Shown piece by piece: positions 26,973 to 34,898 of a stretch of 64,000 nucleotides of DNA. The notes beneath the pieces were generated by a model, which did no database searches, was not told the origin of the DNA, and saw only the letters and a list, made by a program, of their open reading frames with translations. The stretch comes from Sanguibacter sp. HDW7 (lineage in GTDB: Bacteria; Actinomycetota; Actinomycetes; Actinomycetales; Cellulomonadaceae), in assembly GCF_011300875.1 (NCBI RefSeq), contig NZ_CP049862.1:1736001-1800000 (forward strand). Reading direction: 5' to 3'. The translations under genes were made by a program, and so were the position numbers. How positions within the stretch are numbered: the stretch's first letter is position 1; each line of letters opens with the position of its first letter.

Positions 26973-28352
26973 TTGAAGTACATCCCCGAGCCGTTCAAGA
27001 TCAAGATGGTCGAACCCATCCGCATGACCACGCCCGAGTACCGGCGCGAGCGCATGGCCGAGGCCGGCTGGAACAGCTTCGGCCTCCGCGCCGAGGACGT
27101 CTACATCGACCTCCTCACCGACTCCGGCACGGGCGCGATGAGCGACCAGCAGTGGGCCGGCATCATGCTCGGCGACGAGGCCTACTCCGGGTCGAAGAGC
27201 TACTACCACCTCATGAAGGCGACCGACGAGATCTTCGGGTACGACTGGGTCCAGCCCGTCCACCAGGGCCGAGCCGCCGAGAAGGTCCTCTTCCCCTCGA
27301 TCGTCACCCCCGGACAGATCGTCGTCTCCAACACGTTCTTCGACACCACCCGCGGCCACGTCGGCCTCGCGGGCGGCCTTCCCGTCGACCTCGTCTGCGC
27401 CGAGGGCCGCGACCCCGCGATCCCCGCCGACTTCAAGGGCAACATGGACGTGCCCGCCCTCGAGGCCCTCATCGCCGAGAAGGGCGCCGACCAGATCGCC
27501 GCGATCGTCATGACGATCACGAACAACTCCGTCGGCGGCCAGCCCGTCTCCGTCGCCAACATGCGCGAGGTGGCCGCCGTCGCGCACCACCACGGGATCC
27601 TCCTCGTCATCGACGCGGCGCGCTTCGCCGAGAACGCCTGGTTCGTCAAGCAGCGCGAGCCCGAGTTCAAGGACGCGACGATCCGCGAGATCACCCGCGC
27701 CACCTTCGACTGCGGCGACGTCTTCACGATGTCGGCGAAGAAGGACGCGATCGTCTCCATGGGCGGTCTCGTCGCCGTCCGCGACAACCCCGAGCTCGTC
27801 GCCAAGCTCAAGGGCGCCGTCGTGCCCTTCGAGGGCTTCCTCACCTACGGCGGCCTCGCGGGCCGCGACATCGAGGCCCTCGCGATCGGGCTCGAGGAGG
27901 GCCTCGACGAGGACTTCCTCGCCTACCGCATCGGACAGAACCAGTACCTCGGCGAGCGCCTGCGCGCAGCCGGCGTCCCGTTCCAGGACCCGGTCGGCGG
28001 CCACGGCGTCTTCGTCGACGCGGGCGCCGTGCTCCCCCACGTGCCCTGGCACCGCTTCCCGGGACACGCCCTCGCCGTCGAGCTCTACCTCGAGGCCGGC
28101 ATCCGCGCCTGCGACATCGGCTCCTACCTTCTCGACCCGCACCCCGTCACAGGCGAGCCGCAGCAGGCGATCGCCGAGTTCACGCGACTCGCCATGCCCC
28201 GTCGCGTCTACACGCAGTCGCACCTCGACGTCATCGCCGACGCCATCATCGCCATCCGCGACCGCGCGGAGACGGTGCCCGGCTACGAGATCATCGAGGC
28301 CCCCAAGGTCCTGCGGCACTTCACCGCCCGCCTGCGCCCCGTGCGCGACTGA
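26973..28352 (+). CDS. tnaA: Tryptophanase (L-tryptophan indole-lyase)
   Basis: A PLP-dependent beta-eliminating lyase converting tryptophan to indole, pyruvate and ammonia. The 459-residue protein follows the TnaA/tyrosine phenol-lyase fold throughout: [45 protein letters not shown], and FTMSAKKDA with Lys257 at the PLP-lysine position. The C-terminal motif is [12 protein letters not shown]: His449 matches tryptophanase His463 of E. coli, where tyrosine phenol-lyases have Phe. Residues near 380-395 (DIGSYLLDP) also follow tryptophanase. TTG start after a strong GAAGGAG ribosome-binding site. No tryptophan-containing tnaC-like leader peptide is seen, so control is probably by the divergent regulator. 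Confidence 0.92.
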   Translation: MKYIPEPFKIKMVEPIRMTTPEYRRERMAEAGWNSFGLRAEDVYIDLLTDSGTGAMSDQQWAGIMLGDEAYSGSKSYYHLMKATDEIFGYDWVQPVHQGRAAEKVLFPSIVTPGQIVVSNTFFDTTRGHVGLAGGLPVDLVCAEGRDPAIPADFKGNMDVPALEALIAEKGADQIAAIVMTITNNSVGGQPVSVANMREVAAVAHHHGILLVIDAARFAENAWFVKQREPEFKDATIREITRATFDCGDVFTMSAKKDAIVSMGGLVAVRDNPELVAKLKGAVVPFEGFLTYGGLAGRDIEALAIGLEEGLDEDFLAYRIGQNQYLGERLRAAGVPFQDPVGGHGVFVDAGAVLPHVPWHRFPGHALAVELYLEAGIRACDIGSYLLDPHPVTGEPQQAIAEFTRLAMPRRVYTQSHLDVIADAIIAIRDRAETVPGYEIIEAPKVLRHFTARLRPVRD

Positions 28353-28362
28353 CACCCCCGAC

Positions 28363-28392
28363 GGCGGCGGCCCAGCACCCCGGGCCGCCGCC
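28363..28392 (+). terminator. Hairpin between tnaA and permease
   Basis: GGCGGCGGCCC (28363-28373) pairs with GGGCCGCCGCC (28382-28392), 10 nt after the tnaA stop. It may act as a partial terminator or an mRNA end stabiliser inside the cassette. Confidence 0.5.
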
Positions 28393-28461
28393 ACGCCGGC
28401 CGTCACCCCACGGACCCGGCGCGCACTGCTCCCACTTCAACGGCGAACCCGGAGTACCTGC

Positions 28462-29886
28462 ATGTCCACCCAGACCACGCCCGAGCGCGCGACCGCGCCC
28501 GAGGGCACCACCGGCGGCTTCAAGCGAGAGCTGAAGAACCGCCACATCCAGATGATCGCCCTCGGCGGCGCGATCGGCACGGGCCTCTTCTACGGCTCCG
28601 CCGAGTCCATCGGCCTCGCCGGCCCCGCGATCCTCCTCGCCTACCTCGTCGGCGGCGCGATGATCTTCCTCGTCGTGCGCGCGCTCGGCGAGATGTCCGT
28701 CGACGACCCCAACTCGGGGGCGTTCTCCCACTACGCGTACAAGAACTGGAGCGCCCGCGCAGGGTTCGTCTCCGGTTGGAACTACTGGTTCAACTACATC
28801 GCCGTCGCGATGGTCGAGCTCGCCGTCGTCGGCGGCTTCGTCAACTACTGGTTCCCCGGGGTCCCCAAGTGGCTCTCCGCGGCCTTCTTCCTCGTGTCCA
28901 TCACGGCGATCAACCTCATCGGCGTCAAGGCGTTCGGCGAGTTCGAGTTCTGGTTCGCCATGATCAAGGTCGCGGCCGTCATCGGCATGATCGTCCTCGG
29001 CCTCGTCGTCGTCGTCTGGGGCATCAACAACAACCCCGGGCTCCCCGATCCCTCGTTCGCGCACCTCGTCGACGACGGCGGGTTCTTCGCACAAGGCGGC
29101 AGCGGGATACTGCTCGCACTGGTCGTCGTGATGTTCTCCTTCGGCGGGACCGAGCTCATCGGGATCACCGCCGGCGAGGCCGACGAGCCCCGTCGCTCGA
29201 TCCCCAAGGCGATCAACCAGGTGATCTGGCGCATCCTCATCTTCTACATCGGCGCGCTCGCCATCATCATGGCCGTCATCCCGTGGGGCACCATCGACGG
29301 AAAGATGAGCCCGTTCGTCCAGATCTTCGACAACGTCGGGATCTCCGGGGCGGCCCACATCCTCAACCTCGTCGTCCTCACCGCCGTCATGTCGGTGTAC
29401 AACTCGGCGCTCTACTCCAACGGCCGCATGCTCTACTCGCTCGCCCACCAGGGCAACGCCCCGGCCTACCTCAAGCAGATGTCCCCCAACGGCGTCCCGG
29501 TCGCCGGCGTCCTCACGTCCTCGGCCGTCACCGTCCTCGCCGTCATCGTCGTCCTCATCTGGCCCGACTTCGCGTTCAAGTACCTCATGTCCATCGCGAC
29601 GATCGCAGGCATCATCAACTGGTCGATGATCATGGTGACCCAGCGCAAGTTCCGCCGTCGCATCGGCCCCGAGGCCGCCGCCAAGCTCCAGTTCAAGATG
29701 CCCGGAGGCGAGGTGACGACCTGGGTCGTGCTCGCGTTCATGCTGCTCGTCGTCGTCCTCATGGCCTTCAACGACGCCTACCGCACCGCGCTCGTCGTCG
29801 GCCCGCTCTGGGTCGGAGGCCTGCTCCTGGCCTACGAGATCAAGGTCCGGCGCAGTCAGAAGCTCGAGATCGCCACCGTCGACTGA
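28462..29886 (+). CDS. APC-superfamily amino-acid permease (AAT family)
   Basis: A 474-residue inner-membrane amino-acid transporter of the AroP/PheP/ProY/GabP type with about 12 predicted TM helices. The family marks are near the N-terminus: KNRHIQMIALGGAIGTGLFYGS (consensus of TM1), GEMSVDDPNSGAFSHYAYKN, and FSFGGTELIGITAGEADEPRRSIPKAINQV in the middle. The cytoplasmic N-terminus is Thr/Pro-rich. Its place directly after tnaA suggests import of tryptophan or another aromatic amino acid; sequence alone does not set the substrate. ATG with a CGGAG ribosome-binding site. Confidence 0.9.
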   Translation: MSTQTTPERATAPEGTTGGFKRELKNRHIQMIALGGAIGTGLFYGSAESIGLAGPAILLAYLVGGAMIFLVVRALGEMSVDDPNSGAFSHYAYKNWSARAGFVSGWNYWFNYIAVAMVELAVVGGFVNYWFPGVPKWLSAAFFLVSITAINLIGVKAFGEFEFWFAMIKVAAVIGMIVLGLVVVVWGINNNPGLPDPSFAHLVDDGGFFAQGGSGILLALVVVMFSFGGTELIGITAGEADEPRRSIPKAINQVIWRILIFYIGALAIIMAVIPWGTIDGKMSPFVQIFDNVGISGAAHILNLVVLTAVMSVYNSALYSNGRMLYSLAHQGNAPAYLKQMSPNGVPVAGVLTSSAVTVLAVIVVLIWPDFAFKYLMSIATIAGIINWSMIMVTQRKFRRRIGPEAAAKLQFKMPGGEVTTWVVLAFMLLVVVLMAFNDAYRTALVVGPLWVGGLLLAYEIKVRRSQKLEIATVD

Positions 29887-29891
29887 CACCC

Positions 29892-29924
29892 TGCCCGGTG
29901 CGGGGCAACGCCCCGCACCGGGCA
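29892..29924 (+). terminator. Perfect 15-bp hairpin between permease and ridA
   Basis: TGCCCGGTGCGGGGC (29892-29906) pairs perfectly with 29910-29924 around AAC, 6 nt after the permease stop and 21 nt before the ridA ATG. Confidence 0.65.
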
Positions 29925-29945
29925 CCTGCACCACCGAGGAGCACC

Positions 29946-30350
29946 ATGCCCACGATCCCCGCCCCCCACGCGCTCACCACCGAGGCCGCCCCCGGCGCGA
30001 TCGGCCCGTACAGCCAGGGAGTCGTCGCCCACCCCTTCGTCCACGTCTCCGGCCAGCTCCCGATCGACCCCGCCACGGGCGAGGTCGACGGCACCGACGC
30101 CGCGACCCAGGCCGCGAGGTCGCTCACGAACGTCGCGGCTGTCCTCGCCGCGGACGGCCTCACCCTGGACGACGTCGTCAAGACGACGGTCCTGCTCACC
30201 GACATCGACGACTTCGCCGACGTCAACGCGGTCTACGCATCGCGCTTCACCGGGCCGGTCCTCCCGGCACGGTCAGCCTTCGCCGTCGTCGCCCTCCCGC
30301 GCGGTGCGAAGGTCGAGATCGAGGTCGTCGCCGCACGCCGCGCCGACTGA
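29946..30350 (+). CDS. RidA family enamine/imine deaminase
   Basis: RidA proteins hydrolyse reactive enamines/imines such as 2-aminoacrylate released by PLP enzymes. The 134-residue protein shows GPYSQGVVA, the strand VHVSGQLPIDPATGEV, and the C-terminal signature PARSAFAVVALPRGAKVEIEVVA, with the conserved Arg that holds the substrate carboxylate. It has a GAGGAG ribosome-binding site. Tryptophanase acts through an aminoacrylate intermediate, so a RidA in the same cassette makes chemical sense (inference). Strong hairpins flank it on both sides. Confidence 0.92.
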   Translation: MPTIPAPHALTTEAAPGAIGPYSQGVVAHPFVHVSGQLPIDPATGEVDGTDAATQAARSLTNVAAVLAADGLTLDDVVKTTVLLTDIDDFADVNAVYASRFTGPVLPARSAFAVVALPRGAKVEIEVVAARRAD

Positions 30351-30377
30351 CGCTCCGCCCGTCCGACGGGCCGACCG

Positions 30378-30409
30378 GGTGCCCCGCGCCGACTGCGTCG
30401 CGGGGCACC
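30378..30409 (+). terminator. Hairpin downstream of ridA
   Basis: GGTGCCCCGCG (30378-30388) pairs with CGCGGGGCACC (30399-30409), 28 nt after the ridA stop. It closes the tryptophanase cassette. Confidence 0.65.
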
Positions 30410-30465
30410 GACATGCCTGGGCGCGACGAGGCCGCACCGAGAACGCTTCCACGCGGCCGTCCTGC

Positions 30466-30471
30466 TACTTT
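30466..30471 (+). promoter_or_regulatory. Leaderless -10 element of the proline-rich membrane protein (TACTTT)
   Basis: TACTTT, then 6 nt, then ATG 30478; no ribosome-binding site is present. Confidence 0.5.
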
Positions 30472-30477
30472 TGCGCC

Positions 30478-31338
30478 ATGACGATGCCAGGGAGCGACCC
30501 GTACAGCACGCCCACGCCCGGCCCGGGCGCGCCTCCGCCCCCCACCGCGGCCCCGACCTACGGTGTCCCCGCGGGGCAGCCCTACGGAGCCCCTGCCGGG
30601 CAGCCCTACGGAGCCCCGGCAGCGCAGCCGTACCCGACGTCGGGCGGCTATGCACCTGCCCCCGGTGGCTACGGTCAGCCGCAGTACGGCGCACCGGCTT
30701 GGCAGCCCGCACCGCGCATGCGCAAGACGCTCGGCGCCAAGATCCTCACGTTCACGGGTCTCGGTCTGAGCATCGTCGCGGTCGTGATGCTCGTCGTGGG
30801 GATCGGCCGCATCGCCGAGACTGCTCCCGCCAGCCTCACCGAGCTTGCCGACTCGATCGCGAGCGCCGACACCCCCGGCTCGACCCAGGTGGCGCTCACG
30901 GCAGGCTCCACGTACGAGATCTGGACCTCCCGGTCGACGAGCGCGTTCCTCGACGTCGACGACATCCTCGTCACGACCCCCTCGGGCGGGACGGTCGCCG
31001 TCGTCGGCGCCACCGGCGACGTCTCTGTCAACGACCTCAACGCGTCCATCGTCGGCCGCGTCACGGCGCCCGAGTCCGGCACGTACACGATCGACGTCAC
31101 CAGCGACATGGGAGTTCTGACGTTCATGCCGAACGGCACGTTCGACGATCTCCTGACGGGCTTCATGGCCGGGACCGGGCTCATCCTCGGCAGCCTCGCC
31201 GTCGGCGGCCTCGGCTTCTGCCTGCTGCTGGCGGGCGCCATCTGGTGGGGCGTCGCGGCGTCGAACAACCGCAGGGTCCGCGCGCTCGGCGGGGGCGGGA
31301 CCCCGATGTCCGGGGCCGTCGTCCACCCCGGGCTCTGA
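30478..31338 (+). CDS. Proline-rich two-TM membrane protein of unknown function
   Basis: A 286-residue protein. Residues 1-80 are a Pro/Gly/Tyr/Ala-rich cytoplasmic region with PYGAPAGQ-type repeats. A TM follows at about 90-112 (ILTFTGLGLSIVAVVMLVVGIG), then an extracellular beta-rich domain of about 120 residues (TYEIWTSRST...DDILVTTPSGGTVAVVG), and a second TM at about 240-265. The layout resembles actinobacterial membrane proteins with an outward sensor-like domain, but I recognise no named family beyond that. The first ATG has no ribosome-binding site and follows a leaderless-type -10. A very strong hairpin follows. Confidence 0.75.
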   Translation: MTMPGSDPYSTPTPGPGAPPPPTAAPTYGVPAGQPYGAPAGQPYGAPAAQPYPTSGGYAPAPGGYGQPQYGAPAWQPAPRMRKTLGAKILTFTGLGLSIVAVVMLVVGIGRIAETAPASLTELADSIASADTPGSTQVALTAGSTYEIWTSRSTSAFLDVDDILVTTPSGGTVAVVGATGDVSVNDLNASIVGRVTAPESGTYTIDVTSDMGVLTFMPNGTFDDLLTGFMAGTGLILGSLAVGGLGFCLLLAGAIWWGVAASNNRRVRALGGGGTPMSGAVVHPGL

Positions 31339-31344
31339 GCCGGA

Positions 31345-31390
31345 CCGACGGCCCGGGTGCTCGACCGCGGTCGAGCACCCGGGCCGTCGG
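31345..31390. terminator. Perfect 22-bp bidirectional hairpin
   Basis: 31345-31366 pairs without mismatch with 31369-31390. It lies between a plus-strand gene ending at 31338 and the minus-strand NUDIX gene ending at 31395, so it can terminate both. Confidence 0.85.
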
Positions 31391-31394
31391 CGTG

Positions 31395-32042
31395 TCAGCT
31401 CGCGCCGTCGACCTCGAGGCCGATCCGCTCGACCACGCCGTCCCAGCCGTGGGCGAGCCCCCGCACGATGCGTGGCAGGTCCATCGGGAACACCTCGTCC
31501 GAGCTCGCCTCGAGCTCCGCGGCCGTCAGCCAGCGCACCTCGTCGACGAAGCTCTCCTCAAGCTCCGTCCAGCCCTCGCGGCTCAGCTCGGGACGCTCGG
31601 CCACGCGCAGGACGAAGAACTCCTCGTGCTGGCGGCAGTGCTCACGGGCGAAGTCGAAGATCGCCGACCGCGTGAGCACGGGCCCCTCGAGGTCGTCGAG
31701 ACCGACGACGAGTCCCGTCTCCTCACGCAGCTCGCGCGCCGCGGCCTGCCGCGGCGACTCCCCCGGGTCGATCCCGCCGCCGACCGAGAACCACCAGTGC
31801 CGCTCCGGCTCATCGGCATCGTGCCCCCGCACGAGGAGGACCGCCCCCGAGCCGTCGAGCACGAGCACCCGGGCCGCCGACCGCTCACGCATCCCGTCGG
31901 CCGCTCGCACCCAGCCCTCGTCGAGGTGCAGCGGCGCGTCCGCCTCCCGCGAGCCGGCCGACGCGGGCGCCCCCGGACGCACCGCGTCCGCGGTCCCCGG
32001 CACGGGGCCGGGGACCGCGGACGCGGAACCGTTCACAGCCAT
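31395..32042 (-). CDS. NUDIX hydrolase
   Basis: NUDIX enzymes cleave nucleoside-diphosphate-linked compounds. The canonical box G-x5-E-x7-REUXEE-x-GU is complete: GGIDPGESPRQAAARELREETGL at about residues 80-102. The C-terminal part (EEFFVLRVAE, DEVRWLTAAEL) follows the family. The start is uncertain. ATG 32042 lies one base after the pdxS stop and gives 215 residues, but its first 20 codons overlap a 19-bp hairpin (31982-32026) that looks like the pdxS terminator. ATG 31892, just before the first strand (RSAARVLVLDG), would give a standard core of 165 residues. Substrate unknown. Confidence 0.85.
   Translation of the reverse strand: MAVNGSASAVPGPVPGTADAVRPGAPASAGSREADAPLHLDEGWVRAADGMRERSAARVLVLDGSGAVLLVRGHDADEPERHWWFSVGGGIDPGESPRQAAARELREETGLVVGLDDLEGPVLTRSAIFDFAREHCRQHEEFFVLRVAERPELSREGWTELEESFVDEVRWLTAAELEASSDEVFPMDLPRIVRGLAHGWDGVVERIGLEVDGAS
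31982..32026 (-). terminator. 19-bp perfect hairpin just after pdxS
   Basis: 31982-32000 pairs with 32008-32026 without mismatch. It begins 18 nt after the pdxS stop on the minus strand and lies inside the longest possible reading frame of the NUDIX gene. Confidence 0.6.
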
Positions 32043-32043
32043 G

Positions 32044-32949
32044 TCACCAACCGCGGTCCTGCAGACGGTGAGCGACAGGCACCTCGTCGACGTTGATGCC
32101 GACCATCGCCTCGCCGAGCCCGCGCGAGACCTGCGCGAGGACCGCGGGGTCGTCGTAGAACGTCGTCGCCTTGACGATCGCCGCGGCACGCGCGGCGGGG
32201 TCGCCGGACTTGAAGATGCCCGAGCCCACGAACACGCCCTCGGCACCGAGCTGCATCATCATCGCCGCGTCGGCCGGCGTCGCGATCCCGCCTGCGGTGA
32301 AGAGCACGACGGGCAGACGCCCGGCCTCCGCGACCTCCTTGACGAGCGCGTACGGAGCCTGGAGCTCCTTCGCCGCGACGTAGAGCTCGTCGTGCGACAT
32401 CGACGAGAGACGAGCGATCTCGGCGCGCAGCGTCCGCATGTGCGTCGTCGCGTTCGAGACGTCGCCCGTCCCCGCCTCACCCTTCGAGCGGATCATCGCT
32501 GCGCCCTCGGTGATGCGGCGCAGCGCCTCGCCGAGGTTCGTCGCCCCGCACACGAACGGCGTCGTGAACGCCCACTTGTCGATGTGGTGCGTGTAGTCGG
32601 CAGGCGTGAGGACCTCGGACTCGTCGATGTAGTCGACGCCGAGCGCCTCGAGGACCTGAGCCTCGACGAAGTGGCCGATGCGCGCCTTCGCCATGACGGG
32701 GATGGAGACGGCTTCGATGATGCCGGCGATCATGTCCGGGTCGCTCATGCGCGCGACGCCGCCCTGTGCGCGGATGTCGGCGGGGACGCGCTCGAGCGCC
32801 ATGACGGCGACGGCGCCGGCATCCTCGGCGATCTTCGCCTGCTCCGGCGTGACGACGTCCATGATGACGCCGCCCTTGAGCATCTCCGCCATGCCGCGCT
32901 TGACGTGGGACGTCCCGACCACGGGGGCGGAGGAGTTCTCGGTGCTCAC
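32044..32949 (-). CDS. pdxS: Pyridoxal 5'-phosphate synthase lyase subunit PdxS
   Basis: PdxS forms PLP from ribose 5-phosphate, glyceraldehyde 3-phosphate and ammonia supplied by PdxT. The 301-residue (beta/alpha)8 protein has [29 protein letters not shown], the first active-site lysine in [27 protein letters not shown] with the second lysine, and [17 protein letters not shown] start; the ribosome-binding site is weak (GAGG). A TAGCAT hexamer at 33010-33015 overlaps the stop codon of the upstream gene, and CGGGAC/GTCCCG (32981-32996) can fold in the leader. pdxT is 6 kb away. Confidence 0.97.
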   Translation of the reverse strand: MSTENSSAPVVGTSHVKRGMAEMLKGGVIMDVVTPEQAKIAEDAGAVAVMALERVPADIRAQGGVARMSDPDMIAGIIEAVSIPVMAKARIGHFVEAQVLEALGVDYIDESEVLTPADYTHHIDKWAFTTPFVCGATNLGEALRRITEGAAMIRSKGEAGTGDVSNATTHMRTLRAEIARLSSMSHDELYVAAKELQAPYALVKEVAEAGRLPVVLFTAGGIATPADAAMMMQLGAEGVFVGSGIFKSGDPAARAAAIVKATTFYDDPAVLAQVSRGLGEAMVGINVDEVPVAHRLQDRGW

Positions 32950-33012
32950 GATGTGTACCTCGTTCGGAAGTTCGGCTGCCCGGGACGGACGTCCCGTGCG
33001 GACGCGGACATG

Positions 33013-33687
33013 CTAGACCTCTTCGGGCTGAACGTGACTCCCTGGCCGCCCCAGTCCCACAGGCCAGGCATCGTCGAGCTCGACGGTGTGCGGCATCGCC
33101 GCTCGGCCCGCGAGCCGTGCGAGCCGCACCCAGCCCTTGGCGCGCATGCGCTGCGTCTGCGCGACGGCCTCGTTGTGGAAGCGGCGCGCGAGCTGCACCC
33201 GGAACCACGCGGCCGAGAGCTGCTCGAGCACCTCGGACCCGCCGGGCACGGCGCACACGCGCGCGATCTCCTCCGGCGTGTCGAGAACTCCCCGCAGGGC
33301 TGCCGAGAGGTCGGACTCGGCGTCCGTGCGCTCGCTGCCGAGGCCCTCGCCGAGCGCCTCGCCGATGACTCTGCCCGTCGCGACCCCACGTACCTCGTCG
33401 GCGAGATCTGGCACGGCGACCGCGAGCTCGCGCCCGCCCTGTCCCTCGCTGCCACCCGTCGCGACGACGGCGTCCGCGACGAGCAACGCGGCCACGGGGT
33501 CGAGCGCCCCGGAGACGACGAGCTCGCCCGCAGCGCTCGAACGTCGCACGAGCTGCGCGTCGAGCGCGATGCGCGACGCGACGACCTTGCGGTGCAGCCG
33601 GTCGAGCCGCGTCGCGGCCCGCCAGCCGACGACGAGCACGACACCGACGACGGCGACGACGAGGACGACGACCTCCGACCACCTCAT
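33013..33687 (-). CDS. LemA-like single-pass membrane protein, unknown function
   Basis: A 224-residue protein with an N-terminal TM (about 5-23, EVVVLVVAVVGVVLVVGW) followed by a long helical region (TRLDRLHRKVVASRIALDAQLVRRS) of the kind seen in LemA-type proteins, and a second helical block with RRFHNEAVAQTQRMR near residue 175. The ATG overlaps the pimA stop by 4 bases, so it is the last gene of the thrS-to-pimA series. The same gene often stands between pimA and pdxS in related genomes. No enzymatic motif is visible. Confidence 0.65.
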   Translation of the reverse strand: MRWSEVVVLVVAVVGVVLVVGWRAATRLDRLHRKVVASRIALDAQLVRRSSAAGELVVSGALDPVAALLVADAVVATGGSEGQGGRELAVAVPDLADEVRGVATGRVIGEALGEGLGSERTDAESDLSAALRGVLDTPEEIARVCAVPGGSEVLEQLSAAWFRVQLARRFHNEAVAQTQRMRAKGWVRLARLAGRAAMPHTVELDDAWPVGLGRPGSHVQPEEV

Positions 33688-34898
33688 GAACCGCTCCCCT
33701 CGACGCCGAGCAGACGGCCCGTGCCACCCGCCGCGTCATCGACCCGCACCGTCGCGTTCGACGCCGCGAGGACCATCTCGTAGACCGTGAGGACCTCGTC
33801 CGTGACGACCGACCAGTCGTAGCGACGCACGGCGGTCTCGCCGCGGGCCGCGACCTCGGCACGACGCCCGTCGTCGGCAAGGACCTCGAGGAGGGTGCGC
33901 GCGAGGTCGTCGCTGTCGCCCGTGCGGAAGAGGACGCCCGCCTCCCCCTCGTCGAGCACCCGACGGAACGCGCCGAGGTCGCTCGCGACGACGCACGTGC
34001 CCGCGCTCATCGCCTCGACGAGGACGATGCCGAAGCTCTCGCCGCCTGTCTGCGGCGCGACGTAGACGTCGGCCGAGGTGAGCAGTGCCGCCTTGTCCTC
34101 GTCCGAGATCCCGCCGAGGAACTCGACGTGCCGTGCGAGCGGTCCGAGCTCGGTGATCGCGGCGTCGCGGCCGGCGTCCCCGCGGCCGGCGACGAGGAAG
34201 CGCGCGTCGGGGATGCGGGCCACGACCTCGCGCACGGCGCCGACGAGGACGGGCAGACCCTTGCGCGGCTCGTCGAGCCGTCCGAGGAACGCGATCGTCG
34301 GGGCCTCGGGCGTACCCGTGAAGCGGGCATCACGCTGCGCCGCGCGGAACGGCTCGACATACACGCCGTTCGGGATGACGACAGCGTCGCCGCCGAGGTG
34401 GTCGATGAGCGTGCGGCGCGCATCCTCCGAGACGGCGATCCGAGCGTCGATCTTCTCGAGCGCGGGCCGCACGAGCGGCGAGACCATCTGCAGCGCACGT
34501 GAGCGCACCATCGACGTGTGGAACGTCGCGACCGTCGGCCCCGTCGCGTTCCACAGGGCTAGCAGCGAGAGGCTCGGGGTCACGGGCTCGTGGAGGTGGA
34601 GCACGTCGTAGTCGCCCTGGTCGAGCCAGCGCCGCACCTTGGCAGCGACGAGCGGCCCGAACGAGAGCCGCGCGACCGACCCGTTGAACCGCAGCGGCAC
34701 CGAGCTTCCCGTGGACGTCATGTACGACGGGATCTCAGTGTCGTCGTCCGCCGCGATGAGCACGCCGACCTCGTGCCCGCGCGCCATGAGTGCCTCGGCG
34801 AGATCACGCACGTGGTACTGCACGCCGCCGGGGACGTCGTAGGAGTACGGGCACACGATGCCGACGCGCAGCCGACGTCCGCCGAGAGGGACGCTCAC
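33684..34898 (-). CDS. pimA: Phosphatidylinositol alpha-mannosyltransferase (GT4)
   Basis: PimA adds the first mannose to phosphatidylinositol at the inner face of the membrane. The 404-residue GT-B protein has an N-terminal RVGIVCPYSYDVPGGVQYHVRDLAEAL, the HLHEPVTPSLSLLAL segment, and the C-terminal donor-binding FLGRLDEPRKGLPVL and ESFGIVLVEAMSAGTCVVASD (GT4 E-x7-E). The long open frame upstream is not used: GTG 34898 follows AGGAGG and overlaps the acyltransferase stop (GTGA). Position between an acyltransferase and the LemA-like gene matches the PIM locus. Confidence 0.92.
   Translation of the reverse strand: MSVPLGGRRLRVGIVCPYSYDVPGGVQYHVRDLAEALMARGHEVGVLIAADDDTEIPSYMTSTGSSVPLRFNGSVARLSFGPLVAAKVRRWLDQGDYDVLHLHEPVTPSLSLLALWNATGPTVATFHTSMVRSRALQMVSPLVRPALEKIDARIAVSEDARRTLIDHLGGDAVVIPNGVYVEPFRAAQRDARFTGTPEAPTIAFLGRLDEPRKGLPVLVGAVREVVARIPDARFLVAGRGDAGRDAAITELGPLARHVEFLGGISDEDKAALLTSADVYVAPQTGGESFGIVLVEAMSAGTCVVASDLGAFRRVLDEGEAGVLFRTGDSDDLARTLLEVLADDGRRAEVAARGETAVRRYDWSVVTDEVLTVYEMVLAASNATVRVDDAAGGTGRLLGVEGSGS

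Noticed and set aside
26973-28352. Tyrosine phenol-lyase as the identity of the lyase
   Set aside because: The C-terminal RHFTA has His where tyrosine phenol-lyases have Phe, and the surrounding residues follow tryptophanase.
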